Source: [Empedobacter] haloabium (GTDB lineage Bacteria > Pseudomonadota > Gammaproteobacteria > Burkholderiales > Burkholderiaceae_D). Taken from it: a stretch of DNA of 64,000 nucleotides. Every line of letters begins with the position of its first letter. The first letter of the stretch is position 1. Location of the stretch: the NCBI GenBank assembly GCA_008011715.2, contig CP136508.1:5394001-5458000 (forward strand), read 5' to 3'. Positions 48,389 to 56,503 of this stretch are shown piece after piece. Position numbers and translations under genes: made by a program. The notes beneath the pieces were generated by a model. That model was not told the origin of the DNA. It did no database searches and saw only the letters and a list, made by a program, of their open reading frames with translations.

Positions 48389-51214
48389 TCAGGCGGCAGC
48401 CTGCTCCGGCTTCCTCCGCTGCAGCACGAAGATCGGCTGCGCCCATTGCGTATCCTTCTTTTTCTTGCTCGTGATGAGCGTCAGTTCGGAAGGGTCGTAG
48501 ACGTCCGTGTTGTGCGTCAGCGGCGTCGTCATCAGGTATTGGGCGTCGGTGTTCTTCAGGAACTCGCCGACCAGCTGGATGTTGCGGATGTCCAGGTGGG
48601 CGAACGGTTCGTCGATGAACACGAAGCCGCCGGAACCGTCTTCCGACTTCAACAGGCCGATCAAGAGCACCAGTGACTTCATGACCTGCTGGCCGCCGGA
48701 CGCCTCGCCGTCGTTCATGCCGATCACGCCCTTGCCGTCGAACTTGAAGCGCACGTGCAGGCCGGCCTGGGCCAGCAGCAGGTCGTCGTTCTCCAGCTTG
48801 ACGGGGTCGGCGCTGACTTCGATATTGGCCAGCTCGCCCAACTCCTTGATGTTCTTGGTGTATTGCTTGATCGTGTAGCGCAACCGCTCGATGTAGGCAC
48901 CACGGGCGTTGGCGGTCGCCTCGATCGCGCGGTTGTTCTGGTAGCGGCGCTCTTCCGTTTCGACCTTGCGCGAGGACAGCTGCTCGTTCAGGCGCTGGTA
49001 CTGGTCGATGACGGTCGCATCGAGCTCCCAGTCGTCGCGCGCCAGGCTGGCCTGCAGGCTGGCGATGCGCAAATCCACCTGGTGCGCGTTCTGGTGCTGC
49101 GCCACCAGGGCCTGGCGGCGCGCCGGCCGGCGCCAGGCACCCGGCAGGTGGCGCCACTGGCGCCGCAATGCCAGCAAGGCGCGGGCGTGGTCGCTGCGCT
49201 GCTCCAGCTGGCGCTTGTAGTTCAGGCGCATGCCCGCTTCCGCTTCCGACAGCGCCATGCGTGCCGACTGCCATGCCGAATCGGCGCGCGTGCGCGCCAC
49301 CGTGGCATTCTTCATCAGGCCCTGCAGCTCGCCCAGGCGCGTGCCCACTTCCAGCCGCTCGGAACGCAGTGGCACGGCCGCGCGCGCGGCTTCGTCGAAT
49401 TCGTCGGCGCGGGCCGACAGCTCCTTGACCGCATCCACGCCCGCCACGCGCGCCTTCAGCGCGCTGGTTTCGGAAGCGAGTTTACTGATCTGCAGCGTGA
49501 ACTTGTCTTCTTCCGCTTCCAGCGCCGGCAGGTTGCGCGCGATGGCTTCCTGGCGCTGCGTGCGGCCGGCCGAACCGAAGCGGTAGCGCGACACCTCGAC
49601 GAACAGCGAGCGGCCACCGCGGCGTTCCTTGTGGTAGGCGTCCGGCGTGATCCATTCCTCGATATTGCCCAGGCGTGCGCCTTCTTCCACCGAGTCCACG
49701 CGCGTGATGCGCGACAGCTGGTCGATCAGCCATTCCGGCGCGCGCGCCGTGAAGCGCACCACCGACAGCAGGCTCTGGTTCTTCGGCTCGTGCGCCTTGA
49801 CGCATTCGGGCACGATGAAGTGGCGATAGCGTTCCTTTTCCGCCAACCGGTACGCGGCCGACGCGTCGGAGGCGTTCTCCAGCAGCACCACGGAGGCGTA
49901 ACCGCCCAGCACACCCTCGACGGCGCCCTGCCATTTCGGGTCCGTCACCTCGACGATATCGGACAGCATCGCGTGCGCGATATTGGCATCGCGCAGCGCG
50001 CGGCGCATGGCGCGCACATTGTCCGGCTCCGGCATCGCGGTCTTGCCCTGCAGCGCGGCGATCGTCGCCTTGTCGGCCGCGATGCGCGACGACACCGCGT
50101 CGCGCGATGCGCGCAGCTTGGCCAGTTCCGCTTCCTTCTCTTCCAGCTGCGCGGCCACATCGGCCACGTCGGCGCCGGCTTCGGCGGCCAGCTTCTGCAG
50201 GCGCGACTTCTGTTCGATCAGGCTGTCCAGCGGTTTTAGTTTCGCGTTCAACAGCGACAGGCGGCTTTGCAGCGCGGTCGATTCCTGCTCCAGCACCGTC
50301 TCCTGCTGCTGCGCATCCTGCAACAGCTTGGCCTGGCGCTCGACGTCCTTGCGCTTGTCCAGGATGATCTGGTCGACCTGGGCCAGCGGCTTCTTCGCCT
50401 CGCGCAGCTGGCGGCCGATGTTGTTGGCCTTCTCGCGCGCCTCGTGGTACTCCAGCGAAGGCAGCACTTCCTCCTGCAGGTTGCGCCGCTCCTTGTGCAG
50501 CGTTTCCCACTGGTGGTAGTTGGCCACGCGCAGGCGCAGCGCTTCCAGGTTGGCGCGCGAGCCGTCCAGCTCCGCCTCGAAGCGTTTCAGTTCCTCTTCC
50601 GTGTCGCGCTGGTGGCGCTTGGCCTCGTCGTAGGCGTCCAGCACTTCCTTGTCGCCGAACACCTGGAACACCAGGTCCAGCAGTTGGCGCGGCGCGTATT
50701 CGCACAGCTTGTCCGTCTCGCCCTGCTCCAGCGCCAGCACCTTCGCCATTGCCGGCGACAGGCCGGCTTGCGCCAGGCGCTTGCGATAGTTTTCCACGCC
50801 GAGCCAGTCGTTCGCTTCCGTCACTTCCTCGATCTCGACGTTTCCCGGGCGCATCAGGTACTGGCGCTTCCAGTCGCCGCCGTTCTTCTGGATCTGGCAG
50901 AACAACGTGACCTCGTCCTCGGCGAAATAGCCGCTGGCGCGGAATGGCCGGTTCGACAGCTGGCGGCCGGACGGCTTGTTGTCGACCACGGCGCGCAACC
51001 AGGCGCTCTGCTGGCCCGAATGGCGCGCATAGTGTTTATAGGTGCGGCCCATCGAGCAATCGAGGCCGAACAGCGTGCGCAGCGCGTCCAGCAAGGTGGT
51101 CTTGCCGGAGCCGTTCTGGCCCGCGATCGTGATGATCTTCGCGTCGAGCGGGATGTTCTTGATGCGCTGCCAGTAATCCCAGTGGACCAGTTCGAGCGAT
51201 TTGATGTGGAACAT
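48389..51214 (-). CDS. SMC-like ATPase of a MukB/MksB-type condensin
   Basis: A 941-residue SMC-architecture protein. The N-terminal head has Walker A AGQNGSGKTT (about residues 31-40) and a Q-loop region. A first coiled coil (about 195-400) leads to a hinge-like globular part (about 400-550, AVEGVLGGYASVVLLENA and YRHFIVPE), a second coiled coil (about 555-800), and the C-terminal head with ABC signature EASGGQQ (about 838-843) and Walker B FVFIDEPFAHLD (D868, E869). It is shorter than Smc or MukB, as MksB proteins are. It lies 3 bp after the KITE-like gene in a three-gene operon. An RWRH/WRRPARRQ patch interrupts the second coil near residues 675-695. Confidence 0.82.
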   Translation of the reverse strand: MFHIKSLELVHWDYWQRIKNIPLDAKIITIAGQNGSGKTTLLDALRTLFGLDCSMGRTYKHYARHSGQQSAWLRAVVDNKPSGRQLSNRPFRASGYFAEDEVTLFCQIQKNGGDWKRQYLMRPGNVEIEEVTEANDWLGVENYRKRLAQAGLSPAMAKVLALEQGETDKLCEYAPRQLLDLVFQVFGDKEVLDAYDEAKRHQRDTEEELKRFEAELDGSRANLEALRLRVANYHQWETLHKERRNLQEEVLPSLEYHEAREKANNIGRQLREAKKPLAQVDQIILDKRKDVERQAKLLQDAQQQETVLEQESTALQSRLSLLNAKLKPLDSLIEQKSRLQKLAAEAGADVADVAAQLEEKEAELAKLRASRDAVSSRIAADKATIAALQGKTAMPEPDNVRAMRRALRDANIAHAMLSDIVEVTDPKWQGAVEGVLGGYASVVLLENASDASAAYRLAEKERYRHFIVPECVKAHEPKNQSLLSVVRFTARAPEWLIDQLSRITRVDSVEEGARLGNIEEWITPDAYHKERRGGRSLFVEVSRYRFGSAGRTQRQEAIARNLPALEAEEDKFTLQISKLASETSALKARVAGVDAVKELSARADEFDEAARAAVPLRSERLEVGTRLGELQGLMKNATVARTRADSAWQSARMALSEAEAGMRLNYKRQLEQRSDHARALLALRRQWRHLPGAWRRPARRQALVAQHQNAHQVDLRIASLQASLARDDWELDATVIDQYQRLNEQLSSRKVETEERRYQNNRAIEATANARGAYIERLRYTIKQYTKNIKELGELANIEVSADPVKLENDDLLLAQAGLHVRFKFDGKGVIGMNDGEASGGQQVMKSLVLLIGLLKSEDGSGGFVFIDEPFAHLDIRNIQLVGEFLKNTDAQYLMTTPLTHNTDVYDPSELTLITSKKKKDTQWAQPIFVLQRRKPEQAAA

Positions 51215-51217
51215 GGG

Positions 51218-52036
51218 TCAGCCTTCGTTCGGTGTTTCGGGGGTTGCGGCACTGTCGTCGCCTTCGGCGGCGGCGCGGGCGGCGGCGGCATCCAGCACGG
51301 CCGCTTCCACTTCGCGCGCCATCGTGGTGGCGTTGCGCGCGGCCTGGCCGGCCCGTTCGGCATCGGCGGCCGCTTCGGCCAGCGCGGCGCGCGGGATATG
51401 CACGATCTGCGCCGGCGCGCGCTTGAACACGTCGGCCAGCGCGCCGTTGATGATGCGTTCCTTCAGCAAGTCGGTGTCCATCAACAGGTCCAGCAGCGGG
51501 CCTTCGACGATGATGTCGCCGCGCCGCTCGATGAAGCCCAGCTTGGACAGGATGCCCAGGTTCATGTCCATGCGCGTCTTCTTGCCCAGCTTGTCGCCGA
51601 AGTCGGCCAGCAACGCCTTGTACGGGATGCCGATCGAGGTGTCTTCCGCGCGCGGCACCGGCTTGTCGGTGCCGAACATGTCGTTCTGGTCGTCTTCCGC
51701 GTGCTGGTGCGTCTCCTGGCGCTCACGCTTGGGCAGGATGATCAGCGCCCACAGCACGACCAGCAGGGCGACGCCGTCGCGCGCCAGGCCGAAGTTATTG
51801 TTCTGCCACGTGTCGCGCGCGCCGAAGATCTTCGGTTCGATCGTGCGGTGCAGCGCCAGCGTGACGTGGTCGGCATACACGTTGTCCAGCAGTTTCAGGC
51901 CGGTCGCCAGCAGGCGTGCGTCCACCTCGGCGCGGAACTGCTCGTCCGACAGCGCGCGCTTGACCAGCTTGTCGTCGCGGCGCAGGGTCTGATGCGTCAA
52001 CAGGCGCGCGATCAGGATTTGGGAATCGTCATTCAT
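51218..52036 (-). CDS. KITE-type (MukE/MksE-like) condensin subunit
   Basis: A 272-residue protein. An N-terminal helical part (SQILIARLLTHQTLRRDDKLVKRAL) is followed by a hydrophobic segment (GVALLVVLWALIILPKRERQ) and a winged-helix domain (GIPYKALLADFGDKLGKKTRMDMNLGILSKLGFIERRGDIIVEGPLLDLLMD) of the type seen in MukE, MksE and JetB. A long Ala-rich acidic tail (about residues 215-272) follows. It overlaps the kleisin-like gene by 8 bp and precedes the SMC gene by 3 bp, so the three products are made together. Assignment rests on operon position and the winged helix. Confidence 0.68.
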   Translation of the reverse strand: MNDDSQILIARLLTHQTLRRDDKLVKRALSDEQFRAEVDARLLATGLKLLDNVYADHVTLALHRTIEPKIFGARDTWQNNNFGLARDGVALLVVLWALIILPKRERQETHQHAEDDQNDMFGTDKPVPRAEDTSIGIPYKALLADFGDKLGKKTRMDMNLGILSKLGFIERRGDIIVEGPLLDLLMDTDLLKERIINGALADVFKRAPAQIVHIPRAALAEAAADAERAGQAARNATTMAREVEAAVLDAAAARAAAEGDDSAATPETPNEG

Positions 52037-53438
52037 CGGCCTTGCCGCTTTCCAGGTCTAGTGAGAGGGAGGCCAGCGTCATGGCCGCGACCTCGAGGTC
52101 GGGCAGCTGCACCATCGTGTCGGTCGGGGTGAAGGTGATCGGCAGGCGCGCCAGTTCGGCCGTGGCGCCCTGCAGGCTCGCCTCCGAGACGTCGCCCAGC
52201 AGCGGCAGCAGCGAGGCGCGATACGACGCCACCGCGAAGCTGGCCGGCAGCAGCGACTCGTGCGCCGGGATCTCCTTCGGCGATTCGGCCGCGATGCTGG
52301 GGAAGTTGTTCAACGTGGCGAAGTCGGACAGGCGCGCCAGCCAGTCGTCCAGTTCCTTGGCCATCGCCGGGGTGTCGTTGATCGTGGTCGGCGCATCGGT
52401 GCCGGACGGCAGGCCGCCCACGGCGGACGTCACGCGTTCCGTCAGCAGCTCGGTTTCGGCCACGTCGATCATCTCGGCCGGCGTGATGAACAGCGGCTTC
52501 ACGGGCTGGTCGATGGCGTCGTCGGCCAGCGAGGCCAGGTCCTCGTGCGCCAGCAGCCAGCGCTTGATGTCGGTGGTGGACAGGCCGGACTGGCCCAGGT
52601 GCACGCGCTGGCGCTCGATCTGGTTCAGCGCGCGCGAGAACATGCCCTGCATGTTCAGGAGCGCGCTCTGGGCCCGGCCGATCGCCTGGGCGGCGCGGTG
52701 GGTGGCATGGTCGGCGTTCTCGTCGCTGGTGATCGCCCGCAGGATCTCGCTGCCCTTTTCCACCCAGTCGCACGCGGTGTGCCACTTGGCCTGCGATTCG
52801 CGCAGGCGGAATTCGGAACCGGACGCGATAGCGTCGCGGAACTCCTCGGTCAGGTCGACCAGCCGGCCCAGCAGGTGCTGCAATTGCTCCACCGTGACAC
52901 CGCCGATCGCCTGCGCGCCGGCCACCTGCGACAGCAGGAAGCCCATCTCGGCGTTGTCCTCGTCCTGCGCGGGCGCCAGCAGGCTGTCGATGGCCGACAG
53001 CACATTGCGCGCCATCGGCGTGACGCGGTAGACGCCCTGCTGCGCGTCCCATGCCAGCAGCTGGTTCGAGCGCAGGCGCGTCAGCACGGTTTCCAGGCTT
53101 TCCGGCAGCAGGTAGGCCAGGCGCGTATTGATGTCGGCACGCGAGAAGGCGGACGTCGTGGTGTCGTTGGCCAGCTCGCGCAGCACCAGCAGGCGCACCA
53201 GCACGCTCTCGAAGCCGCCATGGAACAGCGCCGTGAACACCTGCAGCAGCGGCTGCGCGCGCTTCAGGTGGAACACTTGCTCGATTTCGTCGACCGAAAC
53301 GTGGGGCTGGAAGTGCGCCTGCAGCGCGGCATTCTGCTCGTGCTGCTGCGAAAGGTCCAGGTGCTCCGTGGGGGTCACATCGGCAGCCGAGGCTGCGGTC
53401 GCTGCGTTGCTTGCTGCCTTGTTTGCGGTTGTACTCAT
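52029..53438 (-). CDS. Kleisin-type (MukF/MksF-like) condensin subunit
   Basis: A 469-residue protein. GGAG lies 5 nt before the ATG at 53438. An Ala/Thr-rich N-terminal tail is followed by a winged-helix-like domain (LLQVFTALFHGGFESVLVRLLVLREL... FSRADINTRLAYLLPESLETVLTRLRSNQLL), a helical middle (about residues 150-300) and a C-terminal small domain ending LESGKADE. This layout (N-terminal winged helix, helical bundle, C-terminal winged helix) matches MukF, MksF and JetA kleisins. It is the first gene of the operon. No fourth gene of the nuclease type (MksG/JetD) follows or precedes. Confidence 0.68.
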   Translation of the reverse strand: MSTTANKAASNAATAASAADVTPTEHLDLSQQHEQNAALQAHFQPHVSVDEIEQVFHLKRAQPLLQVFTALFHGGFESVLVRLLVLRELANDTTTSAFSRADINTRLAYLLPESLETVLTRLRSNQLLAWDAQQGVYRVTPMARNVLSAIDSLLAPAQDEDNAEMGFLLSQVAGAQAIGGVTVEQLQHLLGRLVDLTEEFRDAIASGSEFRLRESQAKWHTACDWVEKGSEILRAITSDENADHATHRAAQAIGRAQSALLNMQGMFSRALNQIERQRVHLGQSGLSTTDIKRWLLAHEDLASLADDAIDQPVKPLFITPAEMIDVAETELLTERVTSAVGGLPSGTDAPTTINDTPAMAKELDDWLARLSDFATLNNFPSIAAESPKEIPAHESLLPASFAVASYRASLLPLLGDVSEASLQGATAELARLPITFTPTDTMVQLPDLEVAAMTLASLSLDLESGKADE

Positions 53439-53571
53439 TCTGCTCCGGGGGTATCTGGCCGGCCCGGTGCAAGTTTGACATCGCCTTGCGGTCCCGAGCG
53501 GGGGCGTCAGTATACCAGTTCCGGGATGCAAACCCGCACGGAATGGCAGGTAGTCACCGTGGGTTCCCGGC

Positions 53572-54312
53572 TTATTTTTTGATGACCTTGTCGAGAAGTT
53601 GCTCGAAGGAATCCCCATCCTCTTCGGTGAAGACAAGGCGCACGGGATACCACTCCAGCCCCGGCGCCAGCCACAGGTCGACCTGCTGGCCCTGTTTAGA
53701 CTTCGGCGGCGCCTTGCTGAAGTGGACCGCCTTGACGCCGCCCTGGCCCGTCTGCACCGTCTCGCTGCCCACCACCTTGAACGTCCACGTCTCGGCGCTG
53801 CGGCGGCCGGCCACGTAGATCGACCATTCCGAGCCGGGCGTGAACTTGTCCGGCGTCGCGCGGGCGAATGCCGCCAGCTGCCACGGGGCGCTGCTGCGAT
53901 CCTGCTCGCCACCCTTGAGCGGCACCGACTTGTCGTTGTCGGCAAAGTCGATGACTTTGGTATCGCGCTTGAACGTCGTGGTGCCGGCACCCTTGCGGAT
54001 GCGCTTCTCGAAATAGCTCTCCGGCGCCAGGCCGTACGCGTCGATGCCGCCCTCGCTGCGGTATTCCAGCACCTTGCCGAAGATGCCGGAGCGGGCTTCC
54101 GTCAACAGCGTGTACTTGCCGCCGCCCTGCTGCCACGTGATCGTGCCGTTGCCGGCCAGCGGAATGCCGTGGCTGTTGGCCTTGACGGAATACACCAGCT
54201 CCGCCGAAGGCGGCAGGTTGAATGGCCGCTTCACGCTCGGATGGTCGTCGTCGGCCTGCGCCGTGGCCGCGGCCAGTGCCGCGATGAGTGTCAGTGCTGT
54301 CTTGCTACGCAT
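53572..54312 (-). CDS. DUF3108 family exported protein
   Basis: A 246-residue protein. The ATG at 54312 follows AGGGACC and begins a signal peptide (MRSKTALTLIAALAAATAQA). The DUF3108 pattern is visible: PPSAELVYSVKANSHGIPLAGNGTITWQQ, SPWQLAAFARATPDKFTPGSEWSIYVAGRR and VDLWLAPGLEWYPVRLVFTEEDGDSFEQLLDKV. It lies 31 bp downstream of a paralogue with the same fold, so the two form an operon. Family function is unknown; envelope location is predicted. Confidence 0.86.
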   Translation of the reverse strand: MRSKTALTLIAALAAATAQADDDHPSVKRPFNLPPSAELVYSVKANSHGIPLAGNGTITWQQGGGKYTLLTEARSGIFGKVLEYRSEGGIDAYGLAPESYFEKRIRKGAGTTTFKRDTKVIDFADNDKSVPLKGGEQDRSSAPWQLAAFARATPDKFTPGSEWSIYVAGRRSAETWTFKVVGSETVQTGQGGVKAVHFSKAPPKSKQGQQVDLWLAPGLEWYPVRLVFTEEDGDSFEQLLDKVIKK

Positions 54313-54343
54313 TTCTGGTCCCTTGTTGCTGATCCCTATTCGT

Positions 54344-55480
54344 TTACCGCGGCCGCACAATCTTCGTGACCGTCTGCGTCGTCACGGCGCCATTGCCCTC
54401 GGTGTTCCGGATCTGCACCGGATACCAGTCCAGGCTGGGCGCCAGCCAGATGTCGAGCCGGGCGTTGTAGCTGCCCGGCTTGGGCGGTCGCGCCAGCCGC
54501 CACGTGACCAGGCGCCCCATCTTCGTCTCCAGCTCCTCCTCGCCCACCAGCTGGAAGCGGTAGATCGTAGCGCCGCGGTCCTCGCCCACCTGGATGTCGA
54601 TGTCGCCGGCGAACTGGTTGACGTCGCCGCGACCGATCGCGGCCAGCTGGAACGGCACCGTGGCCTTGTCCTGCGCACCCGCCAGCATCGGCACGCTGGC
54701 GCTGCTGGCCGAGAACGTGATGCGCCGCTCGTCCGGGTGGAAGTGCGTGGCCGTCATCGAGCGGGTACGGCGCTTTTCCGTCATCGTCACCGGGGCGATG
54801 CCGGCGTCTTCGATCGTGCCCTCGCTGGTCAGCGCCAGCAGGTCGACGCGCGCGATCAGCATGCTGATGCCCACGTTCAGGCCAACCTTGTAGGTGCTGC
54901 CGTCCGTCTGCCAGCGCATGTCGGCGACGCCGGACCACTTGCGCCCGTCCGCATCCGTGCGTTTCACCTCCAGCTCGAACGCGGCAGGCGGCGGCACGTT
55001 GACGCGGAAGCGCCGCCCGGTCGCCGGTACTTCGGGGGGCGGCGCGGCCGCCGCTGGCGCGGCCTCGGGTGCGGGGGCTGGCGGCTCCGGTGCGGGCGCC
55101 ACCGCCGGGGCCGGTGCGGGCGCCGGCTCGGCCGATTGTAGCGCGGCTGCGTCGCCGGGGTCGCCGCCTTGCCCGGCCGCGCCCGCGCCATCGTCCACCG
55201 GTGCCGCGCTGGCGGGGGCCGGTTCGGGCTTGGGCGCCGCGCGGCGCGGCGGGCGCGGCGCGGCCGGCGCCTCGCTGGGCGCCTGTCGCTGCACCGTCTC
55301 GGTGCGGACGGGCAGCGCCAGCCGCAGTTGCGCGCTGACGGTGGGCGGCGTGGCGGGTTCATGGTCCGCCATGCCGATGCGCGCCGCCAGCCAGTCGATC
55401 GTGATGTAATGCAGCATCAAGGTCAGCGCGCCAAGCAGCAGCGTGCGGCGGTGCCGGCTGAGGAAGGATTGCGACGTCAT
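54344..55480 (-). CDS. DUF3108 family protein with TonB-like proline-rich linker
   Basis: A 378-residue protein. A single transmembrane helix (HRRTLLLGALTLMLHYITIDWLAARIG) is followed by a long Pro/Ala linker (about residues 60-150) and a DUF3108 domain (about 155-378: PPPAAFELEVKRTDADGRKWSGVADMRW, VPFQLAAIGRGDVNQFAGDIDIQVG, LDIWLAPSLDWYPVQIRNTEGNGAVTTQTVTK). An N-terminal anchor plus Pro/Ala linker resembles TonB layout, and the protein probably spans part of the periplasm. It is the first gene of the DUF3108 pair, divergent from the PhaM gene by 132 bp. Confidence 0.85.
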   Translation of the reverse strand: MTSQSFLSRHRRTLLLGALTLMLHYITIDWLAARIGMADHEPATPPTVSAQLRLALPVRTETVQRQAPSEAPAAPRPPRRAAPKPEPAPASAAPVDDGAGAAGQGGDPGDAAALQSAEPAPAPAPAVAPAPEPPAPAPEAAPAAAAPPPEVPATGRRFRVNVPPPAAFELEVKRTDADGRKWSGVADMRWQTDGSTYKVGLNVGISMLIARVDLLALTSEGTIEDAGIAPVTMTEKRRTRSMTATHFHPDERRITFSASSASVPMLAGAQDKATVPFQLAAIGRGDVNQFAGDIDIQVGEDRGATIYRFQLVGEEELETKMGRLVTWRLARPPKPGSYNARLDIWLAPSLDWYPVQIRNTEGNGAVTTQTVTKIVRPR

Positions 55481-55612
55481 GGCGCTAGTGTAGCGCCTGC
55501 GCCCGTCCCTTGCCTTTCGCTAGGGGCAAGTTTTTGGACAGGCGGCTTGACAATCTGCTACGCTAGGCGCGCCCCGCCTTTCCCCGTCTGCGAAAGACAT
55601 CAGGAGACCAAG

Positions 55613-56296
55613 ATGAGCACACCGCAAATGCCAAATATCCCCGGCGCCGCCGCGATGACGGATACGCTGGATTTCGTGAAGAACCTGTGGGGCAGCATGG
55701 GCGTGCCCGGCATGTCGCTGCCCAGCATCGCCACCCCCACCTTGTCGGTCGATGAACTGGACAAGAAGATCAACGACCTGAAAGCCGTCGAATCGTGGCT
55801 CAACCTGAACACGGCCATGCTGCGCAGTAGCATCCAGGCGCTGGAGGTGCAGCGCAATACGATCGCCACGTTGAAGACGATGGGCCAGACGATGGCCGAG
55901 GCGATGCAGCAGTCGGGCCGCCACGACGCCAATCCCTACGCCGCCGCGTTCTTCCAGCACCTCGACCCGGCCAAGGGCGCCGGTGCCGCCAAGCCGGCTG
56001 CGAAGCCGGAGGGCGATGACGCGAAGGCAGCGCCGAAGCCGGACGCCGCCACGGCCGCAGCCGCGCAGATGGCCAATCCCGGCGCATGGTGGAACCTGCT
56101 GCAGGAGCAGTTCAAGCAGGCCGTGAATTCGGCGATGGTGCCTGACCAGGGCGGCAAGGCCTCGCCGACGGCGCCGGTGGCGACAGCGCAGGACAACAGC
56201 GTGCCGCCGACTGTCGCGGAAGGCGAGACGGATGCCGCGGCGGCGGCGCGCAAGCCGGCCGCGAAGAAGGCGGTGGGGCCGAAGCCGAAGGAGTAA
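55613..56296 (+). CDS. phaM: PhaM-type polyhydroxyalkanoate granule regulatory protein
   Basis: A 227-residue protein. CAGGAGACC precedes the ATG. The N-terminal half contains the PhaM signature (DTLDFVKNLWGSMG, PTLSVDELDKKINDLKAVESWLNLN, MLRSSIQALEVQRNTIATLK) and the C-terminal half is Ala/Pro/Lys-rich with a KPAAKKAVGPKPKE-type tail like the DNA-binding tail of the Ralstonia protein. The known family role is to activate PHA synthase and tether PHB granules to the nucleoid. It implies that the organism makes PHA. A family B palindrome with T-tract follows. Confidence 0.88.
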   Translation: MSTPQMPNIPGAAAMTDTLDFVKNLWGSMGVPGMSLPSIATPTLSVDELDKKINDLKAVESWLNLNTAMLRSSIQALEVQRNTIATLKTMGQTMAEAMQQSGRHDANPYAAAFFQHLDPAKGAGAAKPAAKPEGDDAKAAPKPDAATAAAAQMANPGAWWNLLQEQFKQAVNSAMVPDQGGKASPTAPVATAQDNSVPPTVAEGETDAAAAARKPAAKKAVGPKPKE

Positions 56297-56299
56297 GGG

Positions 56300-56501
56300 T
56301 TGGGGACTGTCCCTTCGGGACTGTCCCCGGTTTTTATCCGTGGCGGCGACAAGACATTGCGCTGCGTACCGTCAGCCAATCGGTTCGAGCCAACATAGAA
56401 AACCGGGGTCATGGAGCTGGCCTGCAGGCCAGCTCCGCTTCGCCGGCGAAGAGCATGCTCCTCGAAACCCCGGCTACGCTCCCCAGGGGGACAGACCCCA
56501 A
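56300..56501. repeat. Family B palindrome, copy 3, as a compound ~200-bp element
   Basis: The left part (56302-56328) is a hairpin of two GGGGACTGTCCC-like arms with one central mismatch, followed by CGGTTTTT, so it can terminate the phaM transcript. CCCCGGTTTT (56325-56334) pairs with AAAACCGGGG (56398-56407). A perfect 24-bp palindrome centred on CTGCAG covers 56413-56436. The right end GGGGACAGACCCCAA (to 56501) mirrors the left end TTGGGGACTGTCCC. The element fills the gap between two convergent genes. Confidence 0.82.
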
Positions 56502-56503
56502 TG

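Noticed and set aside
49110..49220. Local double frameshift in the SMC coiled coil
   Set aside because: The basic, Trp/Pro-containing patch looked odd, but the other two frames give no better coiled-coil sequence and there is no stop, so it is treated as natural.
48389..53438. Complete Wadjet (JetABCD) plasmid-defence system
   Set aside because: The first three subunits fit, but no JetD/MksG-like gene is present on either side, so only a condensin-type complex is claimed.
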